From CAYNRG01 sp964399545 (GTDB lineage Bacteria > Bacillota_I > Bacilli_A > Erysipelotrichales > Erysipelotrichaceae), in NCBI GenBank assembly GCA_964399545.1, contig CAYNRG010000002.1, positions 62,001 to 126,000 of the forward strand: a stretch of DNA of 64,000 bases, written 5' to 3'. Shown piece by piece: positions 47,663 through 57,595 of the stretch. Both the position numbers and the translations under genes were made by a program. Below the pieces are notes generated by a model that searched no databases, was not told the origin of the DNA, and saw only the letters and a program-made list of their open reading frames with translations. Positions within the stretch are counted from its first letter, which is position 1. Each line of letters begins with the position of its first letter.

Positions 47663-49834
47663 ATGAATAAGACTAAAGGGAGAGTAACTCTTCCTAGTGA
47701 GAATAATTTTTTAGAAGAAACTAAAGTTTTATTGAATCGCTGGGGTGCTGATGCTATACGTGATAGTGATGGAACAAAACTAAGTGATGAAGTAAAAGAC
47801 CTAGATGCAAAAATTTATACAACATATTTTGTTGCTAGAGGACATAATGAATTTGCTAAGCAACATATGGATGAGTGCCAACAAATTTATTTGATGTCAC
47901 CATACGTACTAGCAACAAAGGAAAGTGTAGCTATTTCTTTTTTAGAAAACTACTTTGATCAGCAGGTTCAACCTGATTATGATCATGATCCAAAAGAATG
48001 GTGGGAAGTGATTGACCGTACTGAAAATAAAGTGGTTGATTCTTCGGAGTGGAGTGTAGATGAAACAACTCACACAGTTACTGTTCAAAATGCAAAACCA
48101 TATCATGAGTATACGGTATCCTTTCTAGCTTATATTTTATGGGATCCGACTCAAATGTATAATCATATTACTAATGATTGGAAAGATAAAGAACACGAGA
48201 TTCCATTTGATGTAAGAAAGCCTCACTCTAAGAAGTTTGTAGTGGACTATCTTCAACAATGGTTACAAGAGAATCCTAAAACGGATGTAGTTCGATTTAC
48301 AACATTCTTCTATCACTTTACTTTAATTTTCAATAATCATGCAAAAGAAAAATTTGTAGATTGGGTAGGATATGGGGCAAGTGTTTCTACAGAGGCGATT
48401 CTTGCTTTTGAAAAAGAAAGAGGTTATCGTTTAAGACCAGAAGATTTTGTTAGAGATGGTTACTACAATAGCTTATTCTGCAATCCGACTAAAGCTTACC
48501 GTGATTATATGGATTTCCAAGGCAAATTTGTAGCTACTGCAGCAAAAGAATTAGTAGACTTAACTCATCAAGCAGGAAAAGAAGCAATGATGTTTTTAGG
48601 AGACAACTGGATTGGAACTGAACCATACGGACCTTATTTCGAAGATATTGGTCTAGATGCTGTAGTGGGATCTGTTGGAGATGGAACTACACTACGATTA
48701 ATTAGTGATATTCCAGGGGTTAAAGAACATGAGGGAAGATTCTTACCTTATTTCTTCCCAGATACTTTCTATGAGGGTAATGACCCTGTTCCAGAAGGAA
48801 TTCGCAATTGGATTACAGCACGTCGTGCTATTATGAGAAAACCAATTGATCGAATTGGTTATGGTGGATACCTTTCATTAGCGTATAAATTCCCTAAATT
48901 TATTGATTTGATTGAACAAGTTTGTCAAGAATTTAGAGACTTATATGACATCATTCATGATGTAAAACCATATGTAGGATTGAAAGTAGCCATTTTAAAC
49001 AGTTGGGGAAAAATTAGAAGTTGGCACCCATACATGGTGGCACATGGTCTTTATTGCAAACAGATTTATTCTTATAACGGAATGCTTGAATCACTTAGCG
49101 GAATGAGTGTGGATGTAGAATTTATTAGTTTTGATGATATTTTAAAAAATGGAATAGACCCAAGCATTGATGTTATTATTAATGCAGGTGATGCAAAAAC
49201 ATCATTTTCTGGAGGAGATTATTGGGAGAATGAAACATTAGTTTCAACTATCCGCCAATGGATTCATGAAGGGCATGGATTTGTTGGGGTAGGAGAACCA
49301 AGCGCTCAAGAAAAAGGCGGTCGTTTCTTCCAACTTGCAGAAGCATTCGGAGTGGATAAAGAATTAGGATTTACGCTAAACAGCAAAAAGTACTTTACTG
49401 AACAGTGCGAGACTCACTTTTTGATTGAAGATCAGAAAGAACCTCTTGACTTTGGCGAGGGAATGAAAAATATTTATGCGCTAAGCGAGAATACAGAAAT
49501 TGTTAGCTACAGTGATGAAGAAGTTCACCTAGCAAGTAATCGTTATGGAAAAGGACGTACAGTTTATTTTGCGGGACTTCCATATAGTGAGCAAAATTCA
49601 AGACTTCTTCAAAGAGCGTTATACTACGCAGCAGGAAAAGAAGCTGAGTTAAAGAAATGGTATGCAGATAACCTGTATTGTGAGGTTCATGCTTATCCAT
49701 CAATTAAAAAATATGCAATTTTAAACAATACTAATCAACAACAAACCACTAAAGTTTTTGATGGTAATGGAGCGGTTTCGGAAATTACGTTGGAACCAGC
49801 ACAAATGAAATGGATGGATATTGATGGTGAATAA
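47663..49834 (+). CDS. 1,3-beta-galactosyl-N-acetylhexosamine phosphorylase (GH112)
   Basis: Splits galacto-N-biose or lacto-N-biose with phosphate into Gal-1-phosphate and GalNAc/GlcNAc in the cytoplasm. The 723 residues match GH112 from gut bacteria. It starts KGRVTLPSENNFLEETKVLL and contains FTTFFYHFTLIFNNHAKEKF near residue 215. FLGDNWIGTEPYGPYFEDIG places Asp-314 where the known catalytic Asp (313 in Bifidobacterium enzymes) lies. GDAKTSFSGGDYW near 510 and GVGEPSAQEKGGRFFQL near 545 are further family motifs. With GH101 in the same locus, galacto-N-biose is the likelier substrate. GGAGG precedes the ATG, and a 55-residue gene overlaps its end. Confidence 0.95.
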   Translation: MNKTKGRVTLPSENNFLEETKVLLNRWGADAIRDSDGTKLSDEVKDLDAKIYTTYFVARGHNEFAKQHMDECQQIYLMSPYVLATKESVAISFLENYFDQQVQPDYDHDPKEWWEVIDRTENKVVDSSEWSVDETTHTVTVQNAKPYHEYTVSFLAYILWDPTQMYNHITNDWKDKEHEIPFDVRKPHSKKFVVDYLQQWLQENPKTDVVRFTTFFYHFTLIFNNHAKEKFVDWVGYGASVSTEAILAFEKERGYRLRPEDFVRDGYYNSLFCNPTKAYRDYMDFQGKFVATAAKELVDLTHQAGKEAMMFLGDNWIGTEPYGPYFEDIGLDAVVGSVGDGTTLRLISDIPGVKEHEGRFLPYFFPDTFYEGNDPVPEGIRNWITARRAIMRKPIDRIGYGGYLSLAYKFPKFIDLIEQVCQEFRDLYDIIHDVKPYVGLKVAILNSWGKIRSWHPYMVAHGLYCKQIYSYNGMLESLSGMSVDVEFISFDDILKNGIDPSIDVIINAGDAKTSFSGGDYWENETLVSTIRQWIHEGHGFVGVGEPSAQEKGGRFFQLAEAFGVDKELGFTLNSKKYFTEQCETHFLIEDQKEPLDFGEGMKNIYALSENTEIVSYSDEEVHLASNRYGKGRTVYFAGLPYSEQNSRLLQRALYYAAGKEAELKKWYADNLYCEVHAYPSIKKYAILNNTNQQQTTKVFDGNGAVSEITLEPAQMKWMDIDGE

Positions 49835-49991
49835 AATTAAAGGAATTGGTATTGGAATCTTATTTGTTATTTTTGTGTACATGGTGGTTTGGGGGCAAAA
49901 AACAATTGGATTAACTTATTTGGGAGTTCAGCTTTTAGGAGTCGCAGGACTTTTGGGGCTACTTTACTTATACAATAGAAAATATCGATAA
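49824..49991 (+). CDS. Small membrane protein coupled to GH112
   Basis: A 55-residue protein beginning inside the last codons of the GH112 gene (11-bp overlap), at ATG 49824, with a GTG next to it that could also start. Two hydrophobic helices, GIGIGILFVIFVYMVVWG and LGVQLLGVAGLLGLLYLY, are joined by GQKTIGLTY, and the tail is basic (NRKYR). It resembles small proteins found beside lacto-N-biose phosphorylases in other Bacillota (DUF6903-like, from memory). It may help the importer or the membrane; no function is established. The terminator is 15 bp further on, so it ends the operon. Confidence 0.7.
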   Translation: MVNKIKGIGIGILFVIFVYMVVWGQKTIGLTYLGVQLLGVAGLLGLLYLYNRKYR

Positions 49992-50005
49992 TAGCTAGAA
50001 GCTAA

Positions 50006-50040
50006 AAGCAATCTCTGATTAAAATTGGAGATTGTTTTTC
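50006..50040 (+). terminator. Terminator of the ABC-GH112 operon
   Basis: Stem AAGCAATCTC with GAGATTGTTTTT around a 13-base loop, followed by a T run. Confidence 0.85.
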
Positions 50041-50121
50041 TTTAAGGAATCCATCAAGAAGTGCTTTTTTTGATAGCGCTTGCTTATAAAAAAGTTAAGA
50101 AAATAGAGATTAATTAAAAAA

Positions 50122-50185
50122 TAGCAATATTTTGATATCATTTAACAATAATTATATAACAATAAACCGTTAGAATACTTATACT
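50122..50185 (+). promoter_or_regulatory. Activator-type promoter of the GH101 gene
   Basis: TAGCAAT at 50122-50128 and TAACAAT at 50143-50149 (21-bp period), then TATACT at 50180-50185, 37 bp after the second copy starts. The -35 position reads TAACAA, far from consensus. The layout equals that of the ABC operon promoter 5.8 kb upstream, so the same activator is expected. Confidence 0.75.
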
Positions 50186-50232
50186 TAAAGAGAAGAAGTG
50201 TGTTTCAAGCTTTAATAATGAGGAGGAAGGAA

Positions 50233-53200
50233 ATGAAAAGAAGAAGATATTCAGCGTTTCTAACAAGTATGATTGTTGCTTTTTTACTTGTAGCAAGCTT
50301 TATTTCGCCACAAGCATTAATGTTAACAAACTTAGAGGAAACACCAGCGGTGACTGAAGAAATTGGGTTACCAGAAGAAACTATTATCCCGGAAACAACA
50401 CCAGAACCAGAGGTGACAGTTGCTCCGGAGGAGACAAATGTACCGGAAGAAACAAATGTACCAGAGGAAACTATGGTTCCAGAGGAGACTGCACTTCCGG
50501 AGGAAACAACAACCCCTGAGGATGTTGTAGAACCAGAAGTTACTCAAGAGCCAAAAGTTGAGTCACGCTCAGCTGCAACAGATGCTCGATTTGAAGAATT
50601 GATTAATGGGATGTATTCTAATATCCCTGAGGGACTTGCAAAAGTTAGCTATAGCAATAACTATGAATCTATGGAACCAGAGCCATATGTTTATGACAAA
50701 GGTGGAAACTTTGCAGTAACATCAACCATCGATACGGGTAAGAATATTGTTGAGTTTACTGGTCCAACTCAAGGATACTTAGAAAAAAGTCCATACTTTG
50801 ATTCGGGATATTATCGAATCAACTTTAGTCATGATTTAACTCCAGTTTCACCAGGTGCAGGAGATTATCGTGGAATTGGATTTATTATTAAAGAAAATGA
50901 TACAGATGCTATTACTGTAGAAATGAATGCAGAAGGTATTTCTGGAGGGCCACGTTGGCGTGTGAAAAACACTACCGGTGGTTCAGTAATGTTGCAAAAT
51001 GCAACAATGCCAAAGCTTCCAGAAAATCAAAATCATACGTTGGAGATTTTTTTCCAAGGAACGACATTAGTTCTTGCGCTTAATGGAGAAATCTTTTACG
51101 ACGGAGAAATTTCGTTGTTAGGAGAATTTGAAGGAAACGGACGTTTTGGACTATCAACTACTTACCTTGGTGTAAACTATACAATTGATGATCTTCATAC
51201 AGAAGGAATCGGTAGTACTGAAAGACCAGTTCCTCCAGCTACTGTTTACGTTAAAGACTATGAAGATGGTAATCCTGGAAATTGGGATGTATCAAGTATT
51301 GCAAAAATTATGGATGATGGAAGTGGTGCAAACAATATTTTAAAGTTGAGTAATGCCAATGGGCACTATGTTGACTTAGCATCACCAGATCTTGAAGGTG
51401 GAGGATTTTCATTAGATTTTAGAGTGGTTAGTCCAGGATATGGATTTGCATTTAACTTTAGAACTGTTTATGAAAATGGATCAATTGCAAAATTAAACTC
51501 ATTTTCTTATGCACCACATGAAAAAGATTGGATTTGGGAAACTAAATCAAACTGGAGTGGTACATTAGGAGTAGGAGAACCAACACTAAATACATGGAAT
51601 AATTTAATTATTAACTACGAAAATGACAAGTTGGTAATTTATTTAAATAAGGAAAAAATGGGTGAATATACCTACGATAAATTTAACAACTCAGGAGCAG
51701 GTAAATTTGGAGTTCGCCTTCGTCCAGGAGCAGAAATTTATATGGATAACCTTATTTACTCATCTGAACCAATTATCCCTGAAGAGATTAAAGAGTATCG
51801 TAATAACTTTAATGAAGGAGTTGCAGGAGATTGGCAAGGCGATGTAGAGAATATTGTTCGTGATGGAAATAATGATGTGTTAGAGTTAGTTACTAATTCT
51901 GAAAAATCATTACTAGATACAGGAATCGAATTAAATGCAGGAACAGCATTAGTAAAAGCGAAACCTACAACAAGTGATGTTCGCTTTGCCATTGCAAGTA
52001 ATGCAGGTTCAACAACTTGGATTGTTTATCAAAATGGCAGTTGGATGATTGATCACAATGGAACGAAAGTACCATTTGCATCAAATGTTGAAGCTCTTCA
52101 ACCACAAGTGTGGAACACATGGGGAGTTCAATTTAAACCAGGAGAAATTCTTCTAAATGTTAATGGTGAAGAAGCAACTGCAACACTTCCAGCAGGAGAA
52201 TCTTTATCTAGCGGAACATTTGGGGTATTATCGGATGGAAAAGTCTATTTAGATGACTTAATTTATACAGAAAAGTTTATTCCATTCTATGCACCGATTG
52301 CTAATGCAGATAAACTATACTATTTAAATTATTTTGATATTGAAGGATTAATTGATTGGACAGATTTTGAAGGAGCAACGCAAGGAAATGGTATTCTTCG
52401 CGGAGAGATTGCTTCTAAAACTACAGCGTTTGACCGTGCGATTACAGCAATGGATCAAGGAGTTTATCAAGTTCACTTGATTTCAAAAGAGAAATTAGGA
52501 GTACAATTAGGTGATGTTAAGATCTATTCGAATCAAGGAAAATGGGTTTATCAAATTGCTAATGGAGCAGTTACAGACATTGCAGAAGATAAAACAGAAG
52601 CTGGAGAAGTTATTTTCCGTCTACAACATAACGACAATATCATCAAGTTATGGGTAAATAACGTATATATTGGTGAATTTGATGCAACAGAAGCAACAGT
52701 TGACAAATTTGGAGTATATAACCCAACAGGAAGCAAACAATCTGTAGATATTGAAGCAATTGGAGCAGAAGAAATTCGCATTTACTTAGAAGACTACACT
52801 GAAGTTGTAACACCAGAATGGGAAAGAATTGAAGGTTCTGGAAGAGTTACTGCAACGATTGCTGATGGTCTATTGAATGTAAATGTTACACCAGTTACAG
52901 CAGCAGTTGATAAAGCAACACCAAGTCTTTTAGATCAAAAAGTAAAATTTGATTTCAAAGTTAGTGTGGATGATGGAATCACAACAGGTGGTCGTTATGG
53001 ATTCTTATTAAGAGGAAGCCAAGACCAATATGTTTCTATTGTTTGTGATGTTGATGGAAAATGGTCAGTAGGATTTGACAACAACAACTATAACTTCACA
53101 CAAAAATACTCTCTTGCAAAAGATACAATGTATACTATAGAAGCAAGCCTTGAGAAAGGGTATGTAAGCTTTGCTATTACAGATGCTGATGGTAAAAGAA

Positions 53201-56200
53201 CAGATATGGGAACTGTTTTCGTACCGAATATCGAAGAAATTCCAGGACATTTTGGAGTTCGTGGTTGGTATTCAGGGAAAACAATGACAATTGATAACTT
53301 AGAGATGGAAGAAATGCCAACTCTACCACTTTTCCAAATTAGGCCAAAAACGGTTATTCTTGAAAAAGGAAATTTCAAAGTAGCTGTAGATGGGATTCTT
53401 CCAAGAATTAGCCATTATGAATTAAATGGTAAGGTATTGGAAACTAATTCAGAAATGTCAGAAATCTTAATTAATGGAAAAGGCTATACTCCTGAAGTTT
53501 CAACGACAATGGCTCAAGATAAATTAAGCTATACTTATGAAATGAATTTTTCAGAGTTGGATGTAGTTATTACAGCAAAATTTGAATTATTAGAAAATAA
53601 TGTAGTATCCTTTGAAGTAACAGATATTCAAGAAAATGGTGAGTTCTTAGTTCATACAATTTCCTTAGGAAAAAGTAGTTTAGGAACAGCTAAATCTACG
53701 GATGAAGGATCAAGTTTTGCTTGGTCAAGATCAAACGGAGAATGGCATGGATTAACGGAATCAATTGTTGATGATATGTCAGCTATTGAGAAGAATGCAG
53801 ATGTCGGTGTTACTATGGCGATGCTTTCAAGTAAAGGATTAGCAATTTCAATTGAAAACAATGTCATCTCAGGTGGAAGCAAAATTAATGTTATTCAAGA
53901 GAAGAAAACGTTTATTAATGAAGTTACTTTCTACCCTGGAGAATGGTTATACCGTCATAGCTTAAAAGGAAAAGATGATGCAGAAGCTTACCCAGTGTTT
54001 AAAGTAGTTGTTGCAGAAGATGTAAATGAAGATAATACAGTTGACTGGCAAGATGGAGCAGTAGCTTATCGTCGCCACATTCTAGTTCGTCCATTTGCAG
54101 CAGAAGATATGGCGAATAATATGATGTATATTCCATTTAACTTTGCTTCTCAAGCAACAGATCCATTCTTAAATACATTAGATCAAGCTAAAGTTCTTTA
54201 TAACTTTACTGATGGATTTGGACAAATGCTATTGCATAAAGGATATCAAGATGAAGGACATGACTCAGGAATTCCATCATACTCTCAAGTAGGGGTACGT
54301 CAAGGTGGAGTTGATGATATGAAGTATTTGATCCAAGAAGGTGATAAATACAACGTAAAAATTGGGGTTCACTTGAATGCAACGGAATACCATTTGGATG
54401 CTAATGAATTATTCTATTTGAATTTAACAGGAGCGACAGAAAAAGGACCTTACAATACTCCGACAGGATCAGTGAATATGTCGGGATATGACCGCTTAGC
54501 ACCAGGATGGGACTGGGTGGATACAACATTCTATGTTGATCAAACTAAAGATGTACTATCTGGCGAATTAGAGAAGAGATTTACAGACTTAGTAAATAAA
54601 ACGACAACAGATGATGGAGTTGCTTTAGACTTCTTCTATATTGACGTTTATACTGGAAATGATTACAATGCTCATAAACTATTAGAGTATGCGAACAATC
54701 TAGGAATCAAAATAGGTACTGAGTTTGCAGGACCATTAGAACCGGGATCAAACTTTGTACACTGGGGACCAGACTTAGGTTATCCAAATAAAGGGAATGG
54801 TAGCTTAGTGTATCGTATGGTTAAAAATGACCAAGATATCTTTGTAGGAAATGCTTTATTCAAAGGACAAAAAATAGCGGTTGTTTCTACTTGGGGAGAT
54901 TCAAAACCAGATATGGAGCAAGGTGTTTATGTATTCTTTAATGAAGTACTACCAACAAAATACATGCAGCATCATGGTGTATTAAGAATATCAGAAGATG
55001 AAATCCAATTTGAAGAGAATGTAGTTTCTTCACGTAACCATACTACAGGTCAGATTGAATTAAGAAAAGATGGACAAATTATCTCTACTTGGGAAGATAC
55101 AGGAACAACAACTGCTGAAAATGTGCGTCATACAGCAGAAGCAAATTCGTTAATTCCTTGGGAGTGGGATAATGATAGTAATGTACTAGGGTTAGACAAT
55201 GGAGCAAAATTATACCATTGGACAACAACAGGAAATTCATCTACATGGACGCTGACTAATAAATTTAAAGAAGCATCAGCGTATGATTTATACGAGTTAA
55301 CACAAGCAGGAAGAGTTAAAGTTGCAACAATTCCTGTAACTAATGGAAAACTAACTATTTCTCAAGCTAAGAAAAATACAGCTTATGTTCTTTACCCAGC
55401 AGGAGTAAATGCAGATGAAATTATTCCAGCTGCAGCAAACTGGGGTGAAGGATCAGATGTATTAGACTTTGCGTTTAATGCAGAAAAATTAGATGATGGA
55501 GCAGTATGGAAAACAGAGAATGGTAATGCAAGAATTGCCGTTGTTGAAGGAAGAAACGTATACTCTACATCAAAAGAAAATAGTTTTGCAAGATGGAACC
55601 GTTACTTAGAAATCAATGCATCTGGAGAAACGGTATATCAAGATATTCAAGTACAGCCAGGAATTGGATATGAACTTGAAGTGTGGACTGAAACAACAGC
55701 AGGAAGAAAATCAACACTAGAAGTTGAAGTAGATGGGCAAGTATATTCAAACTATGTAACTGGGTTAGATGGGGTTCATCAATCAAACTTCAAATATAGA
55801 AATCAATATTGGCAAAGAGTTACAATTAGCTTTGATGTTCCAGCAGGAGTAACAGAAGCACAAGTGCGCTTAATTGCAGAACCAGGTGATGGAGTTGTAC
55901 TTTATGATGATGTGAAAATGTGGAAACATATCGTACCAGAGGATTATGGACGTTGGGAAGGATATACAGCGTACGAAGACTTTGAAAATGTTTCTCAAGG
56001 ATTTGGTATCTTTGAATATATTCGAGGAAGTTTACAAAGCCAATTGAAACAACGTACTGAAAATGAAATTGTTTCTCCAGCAGATAATGCACAAGGTCCA
56101 TTATTTACATGGGTTCTTAGTGGAGAGACATCACTTAAACTTGCAGAAACAGGAATTTCTAGAGGAATTAAGACTAGTGAAAGTGGCTTGAAACTAGAAC

Positions 56201-57480
56201 CAAATACAGATTATGTTATGGGATTCAATTACACAATGGAAAGTGATGTTGTGTATGATGTAAGTGTTGTATCAAGAGGTTCTGGAACAGTCTTAGTTAG
56301 CGATGTATTAGAAGTATTTGAAAGTCAAGGAGACGGAGAAACTTCTAAATATATGGAGTATGAGTTTACAACTGACGATTTAACTGATTATCAAGTTGTT
56401 TTCAAAATTAAATCTAAAGGAACTTCAAGTCGTACAGAAATTAAAGCATTTATCTTAGATGATTTCTTTGTTCGAGAAAGTAGTTTAGATATTACTACTT
56501 ACCCGATAGAAGTAAAAGCTTCAGAAAATGGTTCAATCGAAGTAGACAAAACAGAAGCTCGTGAAAATGAAAATGTAACAGTTACTGGAATGCCAGAAGA
56601 AGGATATCGTTTAGATAAAGTTCTAGTAAATGGTGAAGAAGCAGAGACAACATTTAAAATGCCTGCAGACAAAGCAGTTGTTGAAGGTGTATTTGTGGAA
56701 CTTGCCGATAAGACAGCCTTAGAAGAAGTTATGCAAGAAGCTCAATCAAAAGAAAGCGCAGACTACACATCTGAAAGCTTTGCAGTTTTAGAAGATGCAT
56801 TGAAAGCCGCTCAAGAAGTTTTAGAAGATGAAACAGTAGATCAAGAAACAGTCGATCAAATGGTTAAACGTCTTCAAGAAGCGATGAATCAATTGCAACC
56901 AAAAGAAACAGAGCCGGTAGATCCAGAACCAGTAGATCCAACACCGGAAGATAAACCAGTATCTTTTGCTGATAAAGGACCTTTGGAAAAATTAGTGAAT
57001 GAAAAAGGAAATGAATCTTCATCGAAGTATACATCTGGAAGTTTCGCTGATTATCAAGATGGATTAACATTTGCAAGACAAGTTTTGGCAAATCCACATG
57101 CAACACAGGCTGATGTAATCAATGCAATTCTTTGGTTAAACACTGTGCATGATGCATTAGAAGCTAATCCAATCCGCGGTGGAGGTGGATCATCAACAGG
57201 GAACATTACTGGAGGAAACCAGAAACCAGAAGCAACAGAAACACCAGAAGTTGATGAAGTAGAAGAAACAGATGAGCCAGAAGCAACACCAGAAGTAGAC
57301 GAAACTGATGAAATAGATGAAGCTACAGATTCAACGGAAGAAGTAACTCCAGCACCAACGGAAGAAATTTCTGAAGAAAAAGGATCGGGTGGAATTAATG
57401 GATTCATGTTTGTCGGTGGTTCATTACTTGTTCTTATATTGATAGCTGGAGGAATTATGCTAGTTCGTAAATTTCGTTAG
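50233..57480 (+). CDS. Giant surface endo-alpha-N-acetylgalactosaminidase (GH101)
   Basis: 2415-residue enzyme that releases Gal-beta-1,3-GalNAc (core 1) from Ser/Thr O-glycans. In order: signal peptide (1-32); Pro/Glu/Thr repeats of PEET type (35-110); five beta-sandwich modules ending in G-x-FGV and D-[DN]-L-like motifs near 300, 490, 660, 825 and 1005; GH101 catalytic region about 1020-1710. Asp-1471 (FYIDVYTGND) and Glu-1497 (GTEFAG) match the known nucleophile and acid/base. Then galactose-binding-like modules, an InlB-type repeat near 2086, FIVAR domains near 2156 and 2246, an acidic linker and a final helix with basic tail. No LPxTG motif. AGGAGGAAGG lies before the chosen ATG at 50233. 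Confidence 0.93.
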   Translation: MKRRRYSAFLTSMIVAFLLVASFISPQALMLTNLEETPAVTEEIGLPEETIIPETTPEPEVTVAPEETNVPEETNVPEETMVPEETALPEETTTPEDVVEPEVTQEPKVESRSAATDARFEELINGMYSNIPEGLAKVSYSNNYESMEPEPYVYDKGGNFAVTSTIDTGKNIVEFTGPTQGYLEKSPYFDSGYYRINFSHDLTPVSPGAGDYRGIGFIIKENDTDAITVEMNAEGISGGPRWRVKNTTGGSVMLQNATMPKLPENQNHTLEIFFQGTTLVLALNGEIFYDGEISLLGEFEGNGRFGLSTTYLGVNYTIDDLHTEGIGSTERPVPPATVYVKDYEDGNPGNWDVSSIAKIMDDGSGANNILKLSNANGHYVDLASPDLEGGGFSLDFRVVSPGYGFAFNFRTVYENGSIAKLNSFSYAPHEKDWIWETKSNWSGTLGVGEPTLNTWNNLIINYENDKLVIYLNKEKMGEYTYDKFNNSGAGKFGVRLRPGAEIYMDNLIYSSEPIIPEEIKEYRNNFNEGVAGDWQGDVENIVRDGNNDVLELVTNSEKSLLDTGIELNAGTALVKAKPTTSDVRFAIASNAGSTTWIVYQNGSWMIDHNGTKVPFASNVEALQPQVWNTWGVQFKPGEILLNVNGEEATATLPAGESLSSGTFGVLSDGKVYLDDLIYTEKFIPFYAPIANADKLYYLNYFDIEGLIDWTDFEGATQGNGILRGEIASKTTAFDRAITAMDQGVYQVHLISKEKLGVQLGDVKIYSNQGKWVYQIANGAVTDIAEDKTEAGEVIFRLQHNDNIIKLWVNNVYIGEFDATEATVDKFGVYNPTGSKQSVDIEAIGAEEIRIYLEDYTEVVTPEWERIEGSGRVTATIADGLLNVNVTPVTAAVDKATPSLLDQKVKFDFKVSVDDGITTGGRYGFLLRGSQDQYVSIVCDVDGKWSVGFDNNNYNFTQKYSLAKDTMYTIEASLEKGYVSFAITDADGKRTDMGTVFVPNIEEIPGHFGVRGWYSGKTMTIDNLEMEEMPTLPLFQIRPKTVILEKGNFKVAVDGILPRISHYELNGKVLETNSEMSEILINGKGYTPEVSTTMAQDKLSYTYEMNFSELDVVITAKFELLENNVVSFEVTDIQENGEFLVHTISLGKSSLGTAKSTDEGSSFAWSRSNGEWHGLTESIVDDMSAIEKNADVGVTMAMLSSKGLAISIENNVISGGSKINVIQEKKTFINEVTFYPGEWLYRHSLKGKDDAEAYPVFKVVVAEDVNEDNTVDWQDGAVAYRRHILVRPFAAEDMANNMMYIPFNFASQATDPFLNTLDQAKVLYNFTDGFGQMLLHKGYQDEGHDSGIPSYSQVGVRQGGVDDMKYLIQEGDKYNVKIGVHLNATEYHLDANELFYLNLTGATEKGPYNTPTGSVNMSGYDRLAPGWDWVDTTFYVDQTKDVLSGELEKRFTDLVNKTTTDDGVALDFFYIDVYTGNDYNAHKLLEYANNLGIKIGTEFAGPLEPGSNFVHWGPDLGYPNKGNGSLVYRMVKNDQDIFVGNALFKGQKIAVVSTWGDSKPDMEQGVYVFFNEVLPTKYMQHHGVLRISEDEIQFEENVVSSRNHTTGQIELRKDGQIISTWEDTGTTTAENVRHTAEANSLIPWEWDNDSNVLGLDNGAKLYHWTTTGNSSTWTLTNKFKEASAYDLYELTQAGRVKVATIPVTNGKLTISQAKKNTAYVLYPAGVNADEIIPAAANWGEGSDVLDFAFNAEKLDDGAVWKTENGNARIAVVEGRNVYSTSKENSFARWNRYLEINASGETVYQDIQVQPGIGYELEVWTETTAGRKSTLEVEVDGQVYSNYVTGLDGVHQSNFKYRNQYWQRVTISFDVPAGVTEAQVRLIAEPGDGVVLYDDVKMWKHIVPEDYGRWEGYTAYEDFENVSQGFGIFEYIRGSLQSQLKQRTENEIVSPADNAQGPLFTWVLSGETSLKLAETGISRGIKTSESGLKLEPNTDYVMGFNYTMESDVVYDVSVVSRGSGTVLVSDVLEVFESQGDGETSKYMEYEFTTDDLTDYQVVFKIKSKGTSSRTEIKAFILDDFFVRESSLDITTYPIEVKASENGSIEVDKTEARENENVTVTGMPEEGYRLDKVLVNGEEAETTFKMPADKAVVEGVFVELADKTALEEVMQEAQSKESADYTSESFAVLEDALKAAQEVLEDETVDQETVDQMVKRLQEAMNQLQPKETEPVDPEPVDPTPEDKPVSFADKGPLEKLVNEKGNESSSKYTSGSFADYQDGLTFARQVLANPHATQADVINAILWLNTVHDALEANPIRGGGGSSTGNITGGNQKPEATETPEVDEVEETDEPEATPEVDETDEIDEATDSTEEVTPAPTEEISEEKGSGGINGFMFVGGSLLVLILIAGGIMLVRKFR

Positions 57481-57525
57481 AGATTGATTAATGAAAATAT
57501 AAGAATTGAATAATTTCAAGATATA

Positions 57526-57566
57526 AAAAAGTCTCATCGAATGATATATTCGGTGAGGCTTTTCTT
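57526..57566 (+). terminator. Terminator of the GH101 gene
   Basis: Stem GTCTCATCGAAT with ATTCGGTGAGGC (two G-T pairs), short loop, then TTTTC. It lies about 45 bp after the stop. Confidence 0.75.
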
Positions 57567-57595
57567 GTGTTAAAAAAGTTTTAAGAAGGAGCATA

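Noticed and set aside
50416..50530. PEET-repeat DNA in GH101 as a CRISPR-like or tandem repeat array
   Set aside because: The repeats are short, in frame and encode a low-complexity linker; no spacers.
57054..57407. Minus-strand 117-residue Ser/Val-rich frame within the GH101 gene
   Set aside because: Mirror of the acidic Pro/Glu/Thr linker on the plus strand; repeat-rich coding DNA often gives long antisense frames. No RBS.
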